The position numbers and the translations under genes are program-made. The notes below the pieces were generated by a model. That model ran no database searches, had not been told where the DNA came from, and saw only the letters and a program-made list of their open reading frames with translations. From Gemmatimonadota bacterium (GTDB taxonomy: Bacteria; Gemmatimonadota; Gemmatimonadetes; Longimicrobiales; Gaopeijiaceae), in contig JAPOOQ010000333.1 in assembly GCA_026713345.1 (NCBI GenBank), forward strand, positions 1-7,658: DNA of 7,658 nt, read 5' to 3'. This document shows positions 5,607 to 7,658 of this stretch, piece by piece (the stretch's first letter is position 1; the number at the start of each line of letters is the position of its first letter).

Positions 5607-6869
5607 CTACATCCGAATCTCCTCGTCGATCCCCTCCTCGCCTTCCCATTTCCCGACCACCGCCGCCGCGCAGGAGTCGCTGTAGACGTTGACAGCCGTG
5701 CGCGCCATGTCGAGAGGCCGGTCGATGGAGAGCATCGCCGCCACGATCAGCATCGCCTGGGGATTGTCGCCGATGCCGATGGCGCTGAGGATGATGAAGA
5801 TCACCACCAGCCCCGCGGAGGGAACCGCCGCGGCGCCGATCGACGCCAGCAGGGCCGTGAATACGACGATGACCTGCGTAAAGATCCCGATGTCGGCTCC
5901 CAGGGCCTGCGCGATGAAGAGCGCGCCCACGCATTCCATCACCGCCGTTCCGTCCATGTTCACCGTGGCGCCCATGGGGAGCGTGAACGACGACACGCGA
6001 CGGGATACCCCCACCCTTTCTCTCACCGTCTTCATGGTGACCGGCAGGGTGGCCGCCGAGGAACTCGTCGAGAACGCGACCAGCAGCGGCTCCCGCATGT
6101 TCATCACGTGCTTCCATGGAGACACGCGCGCCCAGAAGTACAACAGGAGCGGCAGTGTGATGAAGAAGTGGATGAAGAGGCCCGAGCCCAGCCCCGCGAC
6201 GTACTTGGCGAGGTTGGGGAAGGATTCCAGACCCGTGTCGGTGACCGTGGTGAGCATCAGCCCGAAGACCCCGATCGGGAGCAGCTTGATAATGCCCGTC
6301 GTCAGGGCCATCATCGCCTTGAAGAGCGCATCGACCAGATCCGTGATTCTCGCGCGGGGGTTTTCCGGCAGGGTCGTGACGGCCGCACCGAAGAGGATGC
6401 AGAAGAAGATGACCATCAGCATTTCGCCGCCCGACGCCGCGCTGAAGAAGTTGTCGGGAACGATGGTATAGAGCAGATCTTCGATCGAGTTGGGAGTGGC
6501 AAGCTCCGGGGCCGGCGCTCCGGTGTCGGAAACCGGATACCCCCGGCCCGGGTTGATCAGGTTGAACAGGAGCAGGCCGGTGAGAGCGGCCAGGAGGCTG
6601 GATACCAGGTAATACCCCAGCGTCTTGCCGAACATCCGGCCCACGGTGCGCCCGCTTCCGGCCGATGCCACCCCCGAGACGATGGAGGTTATGACCAGCG
6701 GCAGGATGATCATCCGCAGGAGGCGCATGAACAGGCCGCCGACCCAGCCGACGTAGCGCTCGACGACTTCCCCTCCCGGCAAGAGGCCGACGCTGATGCC
6801 GAGAATCATCGCGATCAGTACCTGCCAGTGAAGGCGCATGTACCATGGCCGGTCCGGGGCGTATTCCAT
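5607..6869 (-). CDS. Dicarboxylate/amino acid:cation symporter (DAACS, SLC1/GltPh family)
   Basis: This 420-aa inner-membrane protein couples uptake of acidic amino acids or C4-dicarboxylates to Na+ or H+. Family elements appear in order: N-terminal membrane helices (LHWQVLIAMILGISVGLLPG), the helical-hairpin-1 serine motif STSSSAATLP (267-276), NMDGT (304-308) in helix 7, hairpin-2 tip VPSAG (349-353), and DMARTAVNVYSD (387-398) in helix 8. D387, R390, T391, N394 and D398 align with GltPh D394, R397, T398, N401 and D405. The Arg favours acidic substrates over neutral ones. Length equals that of the prokaryotic family. The ATG at 6869 has GGAGAG five bases upstream. The frame stays open to 7187, but that extension lacks family features and crosses the divergent CBM9-like gene. 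The exact substrate (glutamate, aspartate, succinate, fumarate) and coupling ion cannot be read from sequence. Confidence 0.94.
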   Translation of the reverse strand: MEYAPDRPWYMRLHWQVLIAMILGISVGLLPGGEVVERYVGWVGGLFMRLLRMIILPLVITSIVSGVASAGSGRTVGRMFGKTLGYYLVSSLLAALTGLLLFNLINPGRGYPVSDTGAPAPELATPNSIEDLLYTIVPDNFFSAASGGEMLMVIFFCILFGAAVTTLPENPRARITDLVDALFKAMMALTTGIIKLLPIGVFGLMLTTVTDTGLESFPNLAKYVAGLGSGLFIHFFITLPLLLYFWARVSPWKHVMNMREPLLVAFSTSSSAATLPVTMKTVRERVGVSRRVSSFTLPMGATVNMDGTAVMECVGALFIAQALGADIGIFTQVIVVFTALLASIGAAAVPSAGLVVIFIILSAIGIGDNPQAMLIVAAMLSIDRPLDMARTAVNVYSDSCAAAVVGKWEGEEGIDEEIRM

Positions 6870-6890
6870 GAGGTCTCTCCGTGGGGGGTG

Positions 6891-6901
6891 GTTCCGGGAA
6901 C
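6891..6901. promoter_or_regulatory. Palindrome GTTCC-G-GGAAC upstream of the symporter
   Basis: A perfect 5-bp inverted repeat with one central base ends 22 nt upstream of the symporter ATG, just beyond its ribosome binding site. It is placed well for an operator or leader structure, but no regulator family is indicated and the site is short. Confidence 0.22.
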
Positions 6902-6951
6902 TGGAAACGGTATCAGCGGGGAACTTGGGGGACGGGGGGTGGACGGTCAAG

Positions 6952-6972
6952 CGGTCGAGGTTGCGACGACCG
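6952..6972. other. Inverted repeat CGGTCG/CGACCG in the symporter-CBM9 spacer
   Basis: CGGTCG (6952-6957) and CGACCG (6967-6972) pair across 9 bases; an alternative GTCG/CGAC pairing uses the inner sequence. It lies in the 217-nt spacer between the divergent symporter and CBM9-like gene, which otherwise holds no ORF and no promoter that I can call with confidence. Confidence 0.2.
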
Positions 6973-7086
6973 GGACTGCACCGCCGAGCGGACCCCACCC
7001 GGCTAGCAGGTTGCGCGCGTCCCGCCTGCGAGCGGACATTGGAAACCCGCGCAATCTCGCCGTCTCGCCCGCTCCAACCCCTGGTC

Positions 7087-7658
7087 ATGCCCGAACCAGC
7101 CCGAGAACCGACACGCCCACCGAAGCGCCGGACAGACCTCGTGACGGTGGTGTGCCTGCTCGGCGTCTGCTCCCCCGCCCCACGCACCTACGACGCCCCG
7201 CGCACCGAATCCCCACCCTCCATCGACGGCGCCCTGAACGACGCAGCCTGGCGCGCCGCCCCCTGGACCGAATCCTTCATCGACATACGCGGCGAGGACT
7301 GGCCCGCCCCTCAGTGGGACACGCGCGCGAAGATCGTCTGGGACGTCCACCACCTCTACATCGCCGCACAGCTCGAGGAGCACCACCTGTGGGCCACCCT
7401 GGCCGACCGCGACGCGATCCTCTACCGCGAGCACGACTTCGAGGTCTTCATCGACCCCGACGGGGACGCGCTCGACTACTACGAGCTCGAGATCAACGCA
7501 CTGGGAACCGAGTTCGATCTGTTTCTGCCGCGGCCCTACAATCGCAGGGGCAGAGCCAACGTGGGGTGGGACATGGCAGGTCTCCGCACGGCGGTGACCC
7601 TCGACGGCACGCTCAACGACCCCTCCGACGAGGACCGTGGCTGGACCGTCGAAATCGC
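7087..7658 (+). CDS. Exported CBM9-like carbohydrate-binding family protein (3' partial)
   Basis: An open frame from ATG 7087 runs off the right edge; 190 codons are visible. Features of the CBM9-like family are SIDGALNDAAW (residues 45-55), WTESFIDI, TRAKIVWDVHHLYIAAQLEE, FEVFIDPDGD (118-127), YYELEINALGTEFDLF (131-146) and LDGTLNDPSDEDRGWTVEI. These beta-sandwich domains bind sugars in xylanases; the stand-alone bacterial versions such as this one have no established substrate. The N-terminus has a basic patch (KRR, residues 13-15) then a hydrophobic stretch (LVTVVCLLGVC) and a Pro-rich start of the mature part, so it is probably exported. C28 could be a lipid-modified Cys, but Val at -1 is unusual for a lipobox. 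No Shine-Dalgarno precedes 7087; a GTG at 7141 is an alternative start. It is divergent from the symporter. Confidence 0.85.
   Translation, partial: MPEPAREPTRPPKRRTDLVTVVCLLGVCSPAPRTYDAPRTESPPSIDGALNDAAWRAAPWTESFIDIRGEDWPAPQWDTRAKIVWDVHHLYIAAQLEEHHLWATLADRDAILYREHDFEVFIDPDGDALDYYELEINALGTEFDLFLPRPYNRRGRANVGWDMAGLRTAVTLDGTLNDPSDEDRGWTVEI

Noticed and set aside
6870..7187. N-terminal extension of the symporter to 7187
   Set aside because: The extension is Arg/Ser/Gly-rich, overlaps the divergent CBM9-like gene, and the start at 6869 has a good ribosome site and family-consistent N-terminus.
7003..7434. Minus-strand ORF of 143 codons at the right end
   Set aside because: It is a shadow of the CBM9-like gene, whose plus-strand frame has unmistakable family motifs.
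1..7658. CRISPR array, toxin-antitoxin pair, transposon ends, tRNA genes, or an RtcB-linked defence operon
   Set aside because: I looked for regularly spaced repeats, terminal inverted repeats, tRNA cloverleaf signatures and small paired ORFs next to rtcB and saw none; the neighbours are ordinary envelope and metabolic genes.

Overview
The window is GC-rich bacterial DNA with six protein-coding genes and no RNA gene, CRISPR array, insertion sequence or prophage signal that I could see. The combination of a FG-GAP/LVIVD 'choice-of-anchor B' secreted protein, an exported DUF885 metallopeptidase-like protein and a CBM9-like exported protein, all with high GC at third codon positions, suggests a Gemmatimonadota-type environmental bacterium. 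That is an inference from family content and not a proven placement.

Layout: (1) 2-1546 (+), the 3' part of a secreted beta-propeller protein, cut by the left edge. (2) 1653-3524 (-), an exported DUF885 protein convergent with the first gene; a possible 37-codon ORF (1556-1669, -) overlaps its stop codon. (3) 3610-4833 (+), rtcB, an RNA ligase, divergent from DUF885 across an 85-nt spacer that holds palindromes, a hairpin and a weak promoter candidate. (4) 4876-5559 (+), an unrecognised putative lipoprotein 42 nt after rtcB. (5) 5607-6869 (-), a dicarboxylate/amino acid:cation (SLC1/GltPh-type) symporter, convergent with the lipoprotein; a two-tier hairpin spans their junction. (6) 7087-7658 (+), the 5' part of a CBM9-like exported protein, cut by the right edge and divergent from the symporter across a 217-nt spacer.

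The genes do not form one obvious pathway. Four of the six products are predicted to be exported or surface-linked and one is an inner-membrane acidic amino acid/dicarboxylate transporter, which fits a peptide- and polymer-scavenging lifestyle. RtcB is the only clear cytoplasmic RNA enzyme, and no archease, rtcA or toxin gene sits beside it here. I found no convincing undescribed system. The best leads are the small overlapping ORF after DUF885, the structured DUF885/rtcB spacer, the orphan lipoprotein and the convergent-junction hairpin.
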